From: Bacteroidota bacterium
GTDB lineage: Bacteria > Bacteroidota > Bacteroidia > 2-12-FULL-35-15
Length of the DNA: 7,007 nt
Assembly: GCA_026391935.1 (NCBI GenBank)
Contig: JAPLDC010000210.1
Coordinates: forward strand, 1-7,007
Direction: 5' to 3'
Of this stretch, positions 1-5,679 are shown in pieces; the stretch's first letter is position 1, and every line of letters begins with the position of its first letter. Both the position numbers and the translations under genes were made by a program. The notes under the pieces are model-generated. The model was not told the origin of the DNA. It did no database searches and saw nothing but the letters and a program-made list of their open reading frames with translations.

Positions 1-500
1 GTTATTTTTTTTCGTTTGATGTTGGTACAGATTTCTGCAACTTGTTTTAGGCTAAGTTCGCGGGCTAAAACAATAACATCTGCATACGCACTATAAAATT
101 CTATTGTTTCAATATTTGAGACATTGGCTTGCGTAGAGATATGCACTATGAGTCCAATTTTTTTCGCATAATTAATTGCAGCATGGTCAGATGCGATCAC
201 TGCGGTGATCTTACTTTTCTTTGCAGCGTCAATTATCTCCTTCATCAATCTGATGTCATGGTCATACAAGATCGTATTGAGCGTGAGATATGTTTTGATG
301 TTATTCTTTTTTCCTATTTCTGCAATTTTTTCAAGATCCTCTAATGTGAAATTGTTGGAGGAGCGTGAACGCATATTTAATTGTTCGACACCGAAATACA
401 CGGAGTTACAACCTGCTTTAATAGCAGCCATCATTGCTTCGTATGAACCTGCGGGAGCCATGAGTTCTACTTTAGGGCTGTCTGTTTTATTAGTTGTCAT
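1..500 (-). CDS. Peptidase U32 family protein, N-terminal part (cut by window edge)
   Basis: The frame is open from ATG at 500 to the left edge, giving 166 residues with no stop, so the C-terminal part is missing. After a short polar leader the protein reads LMAPAGSYEAMMAAIKAG, then NSVYFGVEQLNMRSRSSNNF, and later TYLTLNTILYDHDI, VIASDHAAINYAKKIGL and VHISTQANVSN. These are the beta/alpha-barrel N-terminal blocks of the U32 family. The U32 cysteine signature lies further along and is not in the window. Some U32 members (E. coli TrhP/YegQ, RlhA/YdcP) act in prephenate-dependent hydroxylation of tRNA or 23S rRNA rather than as proteases; others are called collagenase-like. Which role applies cannot be decided from this half. 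No signal peptide is visible, so it is probably cytoplasmic. The start is 58 bp downstream of the membrane-protein gene, with no terminator or strong Shine-Dalgarno between them. Family assignment is confident; specific function is open. Confidence 0.9.
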   Translation of the reverse strand, partial: MTTNKTDSPKVELMAPAGSYEAMMAAIKAGCNSVYFGVEQLNMRSRSSNNFTLEDLEKIAEIGKKNNIKTYLTLNTILYDHDIRLMKEIIDAAKKSKITAVIASDHAAINYAKKIGLIVHISTQANVSNIETIEFYSAYADVIVLARELSLKQVAEICTNIKRKKI

Positions 501-558
501 GCTGTTTTATTATAATTCTTGTTATGAAAAAGATCCTTTAAATTAAATATTTTTTATG

Positions 559-2241
559 TTACAAAACTTCGTACAAATATATTTTCCAGTACGAATCATA
601 TTTTGAAAAGGTCTTTACGAGTTTCAACTTTGTATTATTACCAAGATCAATTTCTGCTCTTGAAATTATATATTCACCGCCCATTTTTTTGAACGCATCA
701 AAGTTGTAATCCAACTGTTGGATCCGACGGTATTTAGGATCTACGAAATCAAGTCCTGTTTCCGAAGAAAATGCGTAACAACGGGAACCCCAGTTATCGA
801 AGTAATCTTTTAGTTTTTTGCTTTTGTCTAATTCAGGCGAAATGATTTCGCGGAATTCGTGTTTATATTCCAGCGGATAGCTTGGGAAATATCCATCCAA
901 TGTGTAAAAGCCATTGAATTGTGCTATGGAAGGGTGAATCCCGACACTTATAACGCGATATGAATTTTGAGGTTTATTAATAAATGTTTTTATCTCGTTA
1001 AATTGTTTTTGAGCATAAAATTGATTGAAGGATGGACCTTTTCTGTTTGCAATTAGTTCGTGGTTACCTACCACATATAAAAACTGAATTAGTAATAGGA
1101 TCATTACAATTTTTTTTCCGGCATTAAAATAAGTGGATATTTTATATAGTGAAACAGCAAAAAGTATGTACCAGAAGATGGGATGAAGGAAATGTAAACG
1201 TTGCAGTTGTATTGGCAAGGTATCCATTAATTTTTTATTTAGTTGTGCGATCATGCTCCAGTCGAGGAAGCCATAAAACATTGAGGTTAAGAGGATAAAG
1301 ATCAAAATGAACTTATAGGACCTGCTGATACTTTTTGCTTTGTACAAAAGGTAGCTGCCGAATAGAACAGGAATAATTATAAATGTATGCAGACTTTGCG
1401 CATGAAACTGTCCTTCAGAAAATAGTTTAAATGCTTTTTGCGAAGCATCGAGAAATGATAAAGCTAGCATTTGAAATTCAATCCTGTGGGAAACAATTGA
1501 GGATCTAAAAATAAAAGTATAGAACAGAGGAAAGTGGCTGATGATATACATGCAGCCCATAAGGATAATCCCCAATAGGACCTGATAATTAAACAATCTG
1601 AATCTTACTGCATCATAAATAAATATGAGTGTAATGATCAGCATAAAAAAAACTCCTGAAAGTATCAGTGAAGAATAAAAGGGGAACAATAAAATTATCA
1701 GCCAATTGGAATAATGGTAAGTTTTGTTCCGCAGATTAAGAAAAGCGAATAATAATAATGGCAATCCGCAAACAGACATTGTAAAAGACCAAAATGGAAG
1801 GAAGGCGAAGATTAGTGAAACACCAAAAGGAATGAGAATGTATACATCTTTCGGCAAAAAATGTTTTTTTAGCAGATAATACATTCCTATAAATCCGACA
1901 ATGGTCATTAAAAATTTATTAATCACATATCCCCAATAAATTCCACAGGTCTTGAACCAGATGAGACTAAAGTCGTATATGCCGTAAATGGATGAGTTGG
2001 AGATTCCATTCAGTACCTGGTCGATTTTTGTATAAGGGTTAGAAAATAAATTTCCACTTTCTAAAATAATTTTTACCCAGGTAATATTGGAGTCCATATT
2101 ATCCAAGATTAGCAAAGGTGAATTTTTACCCAAAATGATATAGGGCAAAAAATAAAGTGCAATGATCAGAAAGGAAAGTTTGAAATAGGTTTTTTCCTTT
2201 GATTGAGATTGCGGAAAGTTGTTTTTATTAAGTTTATTCAT
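559..2241 (-). CDS. DUF6044-like polytopic membrane protein
   Basis: A 560-residue protein with a basic cytoplasmic N-terminus and about ten hydrophobic segments between residues 20 and 395 (clear ones near 22-38, 108-125, 133-170, 180-210, 219-245, 286-300, 310-326, 353-367 and 377-392). A soluble C-terminal domain of about 165 residues follows. Landmarks are LDNMDSN at 46-52 just after the first membrane segment, FNGFYTLDGYFPSYPLEYKH at 442-461, NWGSRCYAFSSE at 483-494 and MGGEYIISRAEI at 520-531. From memory these match a family of uncharacterised proteins annotated DUF6044 (Bacillus YkoS-like). An acidic pair in the first external loop plus many membrane helices also recalls GT-C-type glycosyltransferases, but that is only an analogy. 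It ends 58 bp before the U32 gene and may be co-transcribed with it. A hairpin-forming inverted repeat lies 11 bp upstream of the start codon. The membrane topology is clear; the family name is moderately sure; the function is unknown. Confidence 0.85.
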   Translation of the reverse strand: MNKLNKNNFPQSQSKEKTYFKLSFLIIALYFLPYIILGKNSPLLILDNMDSNITWVKIILESGNLFSNPYTKIDQVLNGISNSSIYGIYDFSLIWFKTCGIYWGYVINKFLMTIVGFIGMYYLLKKHFLPKDVYILIPFGVSLIFAFLPFWSFTMSVCGLPLLLFAFLNLRNKTYHYSNWLIILLFPFYSSLILSGVFFMLIITLIFIYDAVRFRLFNYQVLLGIILMGCMYIISHFPLFYTFIFRSSIVSHRIEFQMLALSFLDASQKAFKLFSEGQFHAQSLHTFIIIPVLFGSYLLYKAKSISRSYKFILIFILLTSMFYGFLDWSMIAQLNKKLMDTLPIQLQRLHFLHPIFWYILFAVSLYKISTYFNAGKKIVMILLLIQFLYVVGNHELIANRKGPSFNQFYAQKQFNEIKTFINKPQNSYRVISVGIHPSIAQFNGFYTLDGYFPSYPLEYKHEFREIISPELDKSKKLKDYFDNWGSRCYAFSSETGLDFVDPKYRRIQQLDYNFDAFKKMGGEYIISRAEIDLGNNTKLKLVKTFSKYDSYWKIYLYEVL

Positions 2242-2251
2242 TTAAATGATC

Positions 2252-2304
2252 CGGACTTACTATTGAAAGTCAAAACAAAAAATTAAAAATTTCAATTAAG
2301 TCCG
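2252..2304 (-). repeat. Inverted repeat in the presumed leader of the DUF6044-like gene
   Basis: CGGACTTA at 2252-2259 pairs with TAAGTCCG at 2297-2304, and directly inside it ATTGAAA at 2262-2268 pairs with TTTCAAT at 2290-2296. A 2-nt bulge (2260-2261) sits on one side only, and the loop is 21 nt and A-rich on the plus strand. All 15 pairs are Watson-Crick. The outer end lies 10 bp from the ATG at 2241. If the transcript starts near the -7 box at 2359-2366, the hairpin forms in the 5' leader and could affect translation. It could also be a protein-binding site or chance in AT-rich DNA. Confidence 0.5.
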
Positions 2305-2357
2305 AAGAAAGGCTTTATTCAAACTCTTTCTGTCAGAACAAATGACAATTTAGCAAT

Positions 2358-2377
2358 GCAAAAATACATATTTTTGC
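2358..2377. promoter_or_regulatory. Palindrome of two opposed Bacteroidota -7 boxes
   Basis: GCAAAAATA and TATTTTTGC flank a 2-bp centre, giving 9-bp perfect arms. Each arm contains TATTTTTG, a match to the Bacteroidota -7 consensus TAnnTTTG: 2366-2359 on the minus strand and 2369-2376 on the plus strand. The minus-strand box is a reasonable promoter for the DUF6044-like gene, with a leader of roughly 110 nt. The plus-strand box has no recognised gene downstream. No clear -33 TTG element lies at the usual distance on either strand, so activity is inferred. The site could instead bind a dimeric regulator. Confidence 0.45.
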
Positions 2378-2499
2378 CTAATAAAATGCATTTATTCGTG
2401 GATTGGCGAGGTAAAAATGAGGGAAAGGAGAAGCTGGAAAGTAGAAATTTTAAAGGATTTTCTTATCAATGATGCTGACCTTTCTGGAAAGGGTATAGC

Positions 2500-2528
2500 A
2501 AAAAAAAGAGCTCTTTAAAAGCTCTTTT
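2500..2528 (-). terminator. Rho-independent terminator of the Cys-rich small-protein gene
   Basis: AAAAGAGCT (2504-2512) and AGCTCTTTT (2520-2528) form a perfect 9-bp stem with a 7-nt loop. Read on the minus strand it is followed by a run of eight T (2507-2500). It begins 14 bp after the stop codon of the 2543-2806 gene. On the plus strand the stem is followed by TTTTCTT, so it might also stop plus-strand transcripts, less efficiently. Confidence 0.85.
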
Positions 2529-2542
2529 CTTAATGACGATAC

Positions 2543-2806
2543 TTATTTATTAGAAGGAGATGAATTGCCTTTTTTTGCATCGTCCATTTTGCAACTTTTT
2601 ACACAAGCTTTTGCTTCTGCTTTATGGCATTTCATATCGGCAGTACATTCACCCATTTCGCATTTTTTCTTGCAATCGGTATCTTTCGGACATTCTTTCA
2701 TGTCACATTTCTTTTCGCAATTTTTTGTGCTTTTTACACCATCTTGCGCAAAAGAGGAAAGACTGATAAATAAAATTGTTGCTGAGGTTAACATTAATTT
2801 TTTCAT
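2543..2806 (-). CDS. Secreted cysteine-rich small protein, possible metal or thiol binder
   Basis: An 87-residue protein. Residues 1-20 form a classic signal peptide (MKKLML, hydrophobic core, SSFA, then Q21), so the mature part is exported to the periplasm or beyond. The mature 67 residues carry nine cysteines (30, 34, 39, 45, 49, 54, 60, 68, 72) and about 16 lysines, with almost no large hydrophobics. The spacing C-x3-C-x4-C occurs twice with a 15-residue period (CEKKCDMKEC and CKKKCEMGEC), and a third copy is CVKSCKM at 68-74. In all three, Met follows one residue after the second Cys. Such spacing suits binding of soft metals (Cu, Zn, Cd) or a disulfide-rich fold; I recognise no named family. 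An odd number of cysteines leaves at least one free thiol if the rest pair. It is transcribed divergently from a two-component system whose sensor also has clustered cysteines, and has its own terminator and a -7 box. Coding status is strongly supported; the role is inferred. Confidence 0.88.
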   Translation of the reverse strand: MKKLMLTSATILFISLSSFAQDGVKSTKNCEKKCDMKECPKDTDCKKKCEMGECTADMKCHKAEAKACVKSCKMDDAKKGNSSPSNK

Positions 2807-2833
2807 GACTTATTTTTTTTAGGATTTATATAA

Positions 2834-2841
2834 CAAAGGTA
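2834..2841 (-). promoter_or_regulatory. -7 promoter box of the Cys-rich small-protein gene
   Basis: On the minus strand the sequence is TACCTTTG, an exact match to the Bacteroidota TAnnTTTG box. It ends 27 bp upstream of the ATG at 2806, which would give a leader of about 20 nt. No TTG-type -33 element lies at the usual distance. That region instead abuts the GTTA repeat array at 2862-2905, a pattern that fits an activator-dependent promoter. Confidence 0.55.
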
Positions 2842-2861
2842 ATTTAGGTATGACGGAGATG

Positions 2862-2905
2862 TTGTTAGTGAGAAGTTATTTTGTTGTTAATAACTTGTTA
2901 ATGCC
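2862..2905. promoter_or_regulatory. Candidate response-regulator operator: four 11-bp GTTA direct repeats
   Basis: GTTA occurs at 2864, 2875, 2886 and 2897, exactly 11 bp apart. The 8-bp cores are TTGTTAGT, AAGTTATT, TTGTTAAT and TTGTTAAT (consensus WWGTTADT). OmpR/PhoB-family regulators bind tandem direct repeats with a period close to one helical turn, and PhoB boxes have an 11-bp period. The array lies between the Cys-rich protein gene and the kinase-regulator operon. Its near end is about 21 bp upstream of the minus-strand -7 box, the position expected for an activator. Its other end is 18 bp from the kinase start codon, so it could also control its own operon. Identity of the binding protein is inferred. 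Confidence 0.6.
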
Positions 2906-2923
2906 AGTAAAAGCAAGAGGAAA

Positions 2924-4207
2924 ATGGTTAATTTTGAATATCAGATGAAACAAAACAGAACCTATATTTTTATTGCAGCCTCCTCGATTGCGCTGGTGAT
3001 CGTGTTGGCGATTCAAGTGAGTTGGATAGTGCAGACGGCAAATGCAAAAGAAGAGCTGTTTAATGAAAAAGCAAATATGGTTCTTTCAAAAACGATAGAT
3101 GCACTTTGCTTAGACAAAAAAACCTGTATGAATATGGGTAGCAGTTGCTTTGAAGGCGATTCTGATTGCAAGTTGAAATTGGGAAATACCGAGATCAATA
3201 AGATAGATTCGTTATTGAAGAATTATATGAAGTTTTATAATTTCCATTTAGAGTTCTCTTTCGAAGTAATAAAGCCATCCGGCCAGAACGATGAAGCAGT
3301 TCCTGCAGGAAGTTGGAATGAAAGTGTTTTCAAAAAGCGGTTGGAGGAGGTTGTAAATATGAATGGCTTGGAACTGAAGTTGATATTGCCCGATAAAAAA
3401 CAATTCATTATTGCGGAAATGGGAACGATGTTCATCACTTCTGTGATCTTAATTCTTGTGGTACTCGTTATGTTTTGGAGAACTATTTTATCCTTGATAA
3501 AGGAGAAACGGATTTCGGAGCATACAACAGATTTTTTAAATAATATGACACATGAATTCAAAACGCCATTAACGAATATCGCATTAGCAGGAAAGATGAT
3601 GGTGAAGGATTCCAATATCAAACAAGAAGAAAAGATCAAGCATTATTCGGGTATCATACTTGAGGAAAATGAAAAGCTACGTTTGCAGGTAGAGCAAGTG
3701 TTGAGTATGACCGCTTTGGAAAGAGGCGAGATTCCGTTGGTAAAAACAGAGATCGATCTTCATCAATTAATTAACGATGCTGTAAAATGTATCAGTATTC
3801 AGATAGAGAACCGAAAGGGCGATCTTACATTAGCCTTGAAGGCAGATCGGTTTGTTGTATACGGAGATAAAAGTCATCTTACAAATACATTGTGTAATTT
3901 AATTGATAATGCGATTAAATATTCTAAAGAGAAACCGGAAATAAATATTGAAACATATAATGATTCTAATTATTTAAAAATTGTTGTTTCTGATAAAGGA
4001 ATTGGTATTGATAAAGAATATGTGAAAAAGGTATTTGATAAATTTTTTAGGGTGCCGACAGGTAATGTGCATGATGTAAAGGGGTTTGGACTTGGACTGG
4101 CATACGTTAATAAGATCATTGAATTGCATGATGGAACAATTGTTCTTGAAAGTGAAAAAGGAAAAGGAACAACTTTTATAATTTCATTACCATTTGTAAA
4201 TGAATAA
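2924..4207 (+). CDS. Sensor histidine kinase, RprX-like, with four-cysteine periplasmic sensor
   Basis: A 427-residue membrane kinase. Membrane segments lie at about 13-36 and 166-186. Between them is a periplasmic sensor of about 130 residues with cysteines at 62, 68, 75 and 82 (spacing x5, x6, x6) and methionines at 69 and 71. There is no obvious HAMP domain. The HisKA helix carries the phospho-acceptor H210 in MTHEFKTPLTNI. The ATPase domain has the N box NLIDNAIKYS (325-334), G1 DKGIGID (357-363), F box FDKFFRV (371-377) and G2 GFGLGLAY (387-394), so it looks catalytically complete. ATG 2924 is chosen because the purine-rich AGAGG ends 3 nt before it; ATG 2945 (MKQNRTYIF) is the main alternative and leaves both membrane segments intact. 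The gene overlaps the response regulator by 8 bp, so the two are translationally coupled partners. Overall it resembles Bacteroides RprX. The clustered cysteines suggest sensing of metal or thiol/disulfide state, which is an inference. Confidence 0.95.
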   Translation: MVNFEYQMKQNRTYIFIAASSIALVIVLAIQVSWIVQTANAKEELFNEKANMVLSKTIDALCLDKKTCMNMGSSCFEGDSDCKLKLGNTEINKIDSLLKNYMKFYNFHLEFSFEVIKPSGQNDEAVPAGSWNESVFKKRLEEVVNMNGLELKLILPDKKQFIIAEMGTMFITSVILILVVLVMFWRTILSLIKEKRISEHTTDFLNNMTHEFKTPLTNIALAGKMMVKDSNIKQEEKIKHYSGIILEENEKLRLQVEQVLSMTALERGEIPLVKTEIDLHQLINDAVKCISIQIENRKGDLTLALKADRFVVYGDKSHLTNTLCNLIDNAIKYSKEKPEINIETYNDSNYLKIVVSDKGIGIDKEYVKKVFDKFFRVPTGNVHDVKGFGLGLAYVNKIIELHDGTIVLESEKGKGTTFIISLPFVNE

Positions 4208-4910
4208 AGAGAGAGTAAAAATATTACTTGCGGAAGACGATCTTAATTTGGGTGTTCTTTTAGTTGATTATCTGGAGACGGAAGGTTTTGATGTAAAACT
4301 TTGTAAAGATGGTGAAATAGCTTTAAAGGCGTTTCAAAGTAATCATTTCAGTTTATGCCTGTTGGATGTGATGTTGCCGAAGATGGATGGTTTTACATTA
4401 GCTAAAGAGATCAGGATGAAAGACAAAAATATCCCTTTCATTTTCATTACAGCAAAATCCCTGAAGGAAGATAAATTAAAAGGCTATGATCTTGGTGCGG
4501 ATGATTATATCACAAAACCATTTGACGAGGAAGAATTGCTTTGGAAAATAAAAGCAATTGCACGCAGAATTCCGTCAGAGAAAAAAGAAAGCAGAGAAGA
4601 AATTATTTCTATCGGAAGATTTGCTTTTGATTTTAATAATCAGTCGTTGATGATCGAGAATAAAATAAAACGCATCACCGAGAAAGAAAGTGAGATCCTT
4701 AAATACCTGAATGATCATAGAAATAAAGTTGTAAAGAGAGAGGATCTTTTAAAAGATCTGTGGGGAGAGAATGACTATTTTCTTGGACGCAGTTTAGATG
4801 TGTTTATCACCAAAATAAGGAAATATCTTAAAGAAGATCCGGATCTAAAAATTGAGAATGTTTTTGGAGTAGGCTTTATTTTGAATACGGATTCTACTTC
4901 TGGGAAATAA
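4200..4910 (+). CDS. OmpR/PhoB-family response regulator, RprY-like
   Basis: A 236-residue cytoplasmic regulator. The receiver domain (about 6-123) has the acidic pocket E12-D13-D14, phospho-acceptor D56 in CLLDVMLPKMDGF, switch T84 in FITAKSLKEDK, and K106 in GADDYITKPF. After a charged linker (about 124-134) the winged-helix Trans_reg_C domain runs from about 135 to 231. It includes the transactivation-loop/recognition-helix region LLKDLWGENDYFLGRSLDVF and ends with the usual hairpin before GVGFIL. The sequence is close in my memory to RprY of Bacteroides. The start codon overlaps the end of the kinase gene by 8 bp and has no separate Shine-Dalgarno, pointing to translational coupling. It is the obvious candidate to bind the 11-bp GTTA repeat array at 2862-2905. 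No hairpin terminator is evident after its stop codon. Confidence 0.96.
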   Translation: MNKERVKILLAEDDLNLGVLLVDYLETEGFDVKLCKDGEIALKAFQSNHFSLCLLDVMLPKMDGFTLAKEIRMKDKNIPFIFITAKSLKEDKLKGYDLGADDYITKPFDEEELLWKIKAIARRIPSEKKESREEIISIGRFAFDFNNQSLMIENKIKRITEKESEILKYLNDHRNKVVKREDLLKDLWGENDYFLGRSLDVFITKIRKYLKEDPDLKIENVFGVGFILNTDSTSGK

Positions 4911-5048
4911 ATACATTTTATTTTAATTCAGGTCAGTCACGTCTAATATCCTTTATTTTTATGGCTATTCATTAAATTCAGATTAAAAAAATCAGAAAAA
5001 AAGGAAACTGTTTTTTGAAAGGATTCTTAAAGCGATTCATATATTTCG

Positions 5049-5056
5049 TAAATTTG
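5049..5056 (+). promoter_or_regulatory. -7 promoter box of the bacilliredoxin gene
   Basis: TAAATTTG matches the Bacteroidota -7 consensus TAnnTTTG exactly and lies 42 bp upstream of the ATG at 5099. A convincing -33 TTG at 17-23 bp spacing is not seen; the nearest TTTG (5014-5017) is too far away. The rest of the 188-bp gap after the response regulator is AT-rich, with no other structure I would call. Confidence 0.5.
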
Positions 5057-5098
5057 CACCAATTAAATTGCTATAATTAAACTTAAAAATAGAATACC

Positions 5099-5509
5099 AT
5101 GTATCCAGAAAGTATTGTAATGCCAATGAAAGCTGAATTAACAACAGCGGGCTTTGAAGATCTAACCACTCCTGAAGCTGTGAATGCAGCTATAAACACT
5201 AAAGGAACAACATTAGTTGTGATCAATTCGGTTTGTGGTTGTGCAGCAGGTGCTGCCCGTCCGGGAGTGAAATTATCATTAACAGGAGCGAAAAATCCGT
5301 CAAAGATCACAACAGTTTTTGCAGGATTTGACACGGAAGCGGTAGCTGAGGCACGTAAGCATTTTGCTCCGTATCCACCGTCATCACCATGTATTGCTTT
5401 GTTTAAAGATGGAAAATTAGTTCATTTTGTAGAGCGTCATCATATCGAAGGCCGTAGCGCCCAAATGATTGCTGATAACCTGAAAATGGCTTATGAAGAA
5501 TTGTGCTAA
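5099..5509 (+). CDS. BrxA/BrxB-family bacilliredoxin
   Basis: A 136-residue cytoplasmic protein of the DUF1094/YphP-YqiW family. It has a thioredoxin-like fold with the family's CGC active site in NSVCGCAAGAARPG (C46 and C48). Other family landmarks are the N-terminal MYPESIVMPMKAELTTAGFE, VFAGFDTEAV at 73-82, the cis-Pro-type loop PYPPSSPCIALFKDGK (91-106), FVERHHIEG at 110-118, and the terminal cysteine EELC (C136). Family members remove bacillithiol from mixed disulfides on proteins after oxidative stress, and some Bacteroidota make bacillithiol. C98 is an extra cysteine where Bacillus homologues, as I recall them, have Ser. The MYPE start matches the family N-terminus, supporting ATG 5099 over M8. 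It appears monocistronic, with its own -7 box and terminator. Whether this organism uses bacillithiol cannot be told from the window. Confidence 0.95.
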   Translation: MYPESIVMPMKAELTTAGFEDLTTPEAVNAAINTKGTTLVVINSVCGCAAGAARPGVKLSLTGAKNPSKITTVFAGFDTEAVAEARKHFAPYPPSSPCIALFKDGKLVHFVERHHIEGRSAQMIADNLKMAYEELC

Positions 5510-5524
5510 GCACTAGAAGCAAAT

Positions 5525-5561
5525 AAAAAACTCCGTTTAGTAGCACTAAATGGAGTTTTTT
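5525..5561 (+). terminator. Rho-independent terminator after the bacilliredoxin gene
   Basis: The arms 5525-5541 and 5545-5561 form a 17-bp stem (one G-U pair) around the 3-nt loop AGC. The core is ACTCC/GGAGT with six A on the left arm and a six-T run on the right, followed by GTTTTCC. It starts 15 bp after the stop codon. Its symmetry means it could also act on the opposite strand. Confidence 0.92.
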
Positions 5562-5648
5562 GTTTTCCTTTCATCCCCAAAATAAACCATTCATATACTT
5601 CGTTGCGCTATGCCATAAAGTATTGAGTAAAAATCAGTTAATTATCGC

Positions 5649-5656
5649 TATTTTCG
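5649..5656 (+). promoter_or_regulatory. Weak -7-like box upstream of the subtilase remnant
   Basis: TATTTTCG is one mismatch from TAnnTTTG. It lies 23 bp upstream of the ATG at 5680, and a TTG at 5623-5625 is spaced 23 bp from it, at the long end of the range described for Flavobacterium promoters. The terminator at 5525-5561 just upstream implies that the subtilase needs its own promoter. Confidence 0.3.
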
Positions 5657-5679
5657 TACTGAAAAAATCAAAAAATAAT

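Larger units (their letters stand above)
2242..2542. other. Intergenic region with regulatory structure and no convincing gene
   Basis: This 301-bp gap holds three annotated structures: an inverted repeat next to the membrane-protein start, a palindrome of opposed -7 boxes, and a terminator. A 33-codon plus-strand reading frame (2417-2518) begins after a purine-rich GGCGAGG and would encode MRERRSWKVEILKDFL followed by a lysine-rich tail. It ends inside the terminator stem and resembles nothing I know, so it is not called as a gene. Confidence 0.6.

Noticed and set aside
129..546. Two overlapping plus-strand open frames (71 and 113 codons)
   Set aside because: They lie antisense to the U32 gene, whose minus-strand translation matches conserved family blocks throughout; the plus-strand products look like shadows.
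2560..2822. Plus-strand frames opposite the Cys-rich gene
   Set aside because: The minus-strand product has a clean signal peptide, periodic Cys motif, -7 box and terminator. The plus-strand frames have none of these.
3013..3639. Minus-strand frames inside the histidine kinase gene
   Set aside because: They are antisense to well-conserved kinase sequence and have no recognisable domain.
4911..5048. Terminator after the response regulator
   Set aside because: Only A/T-only pairings around 4996-5016 were found; there is no GC-containing stem with a T-run.
5083..5334. Minus-strand 83-codon frame inside the bacilliredoxin gene
   Set aside because: It is a shadow of a clearly identified plus-strand gene.
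5560..5679. Upstream start (ATG 5560) for the subtilase N-terminal frame
   Set aside because: It would begin within the terminator stem and place about 40 residues ahead of a perfect signal peptide that starts at ATG 5680.
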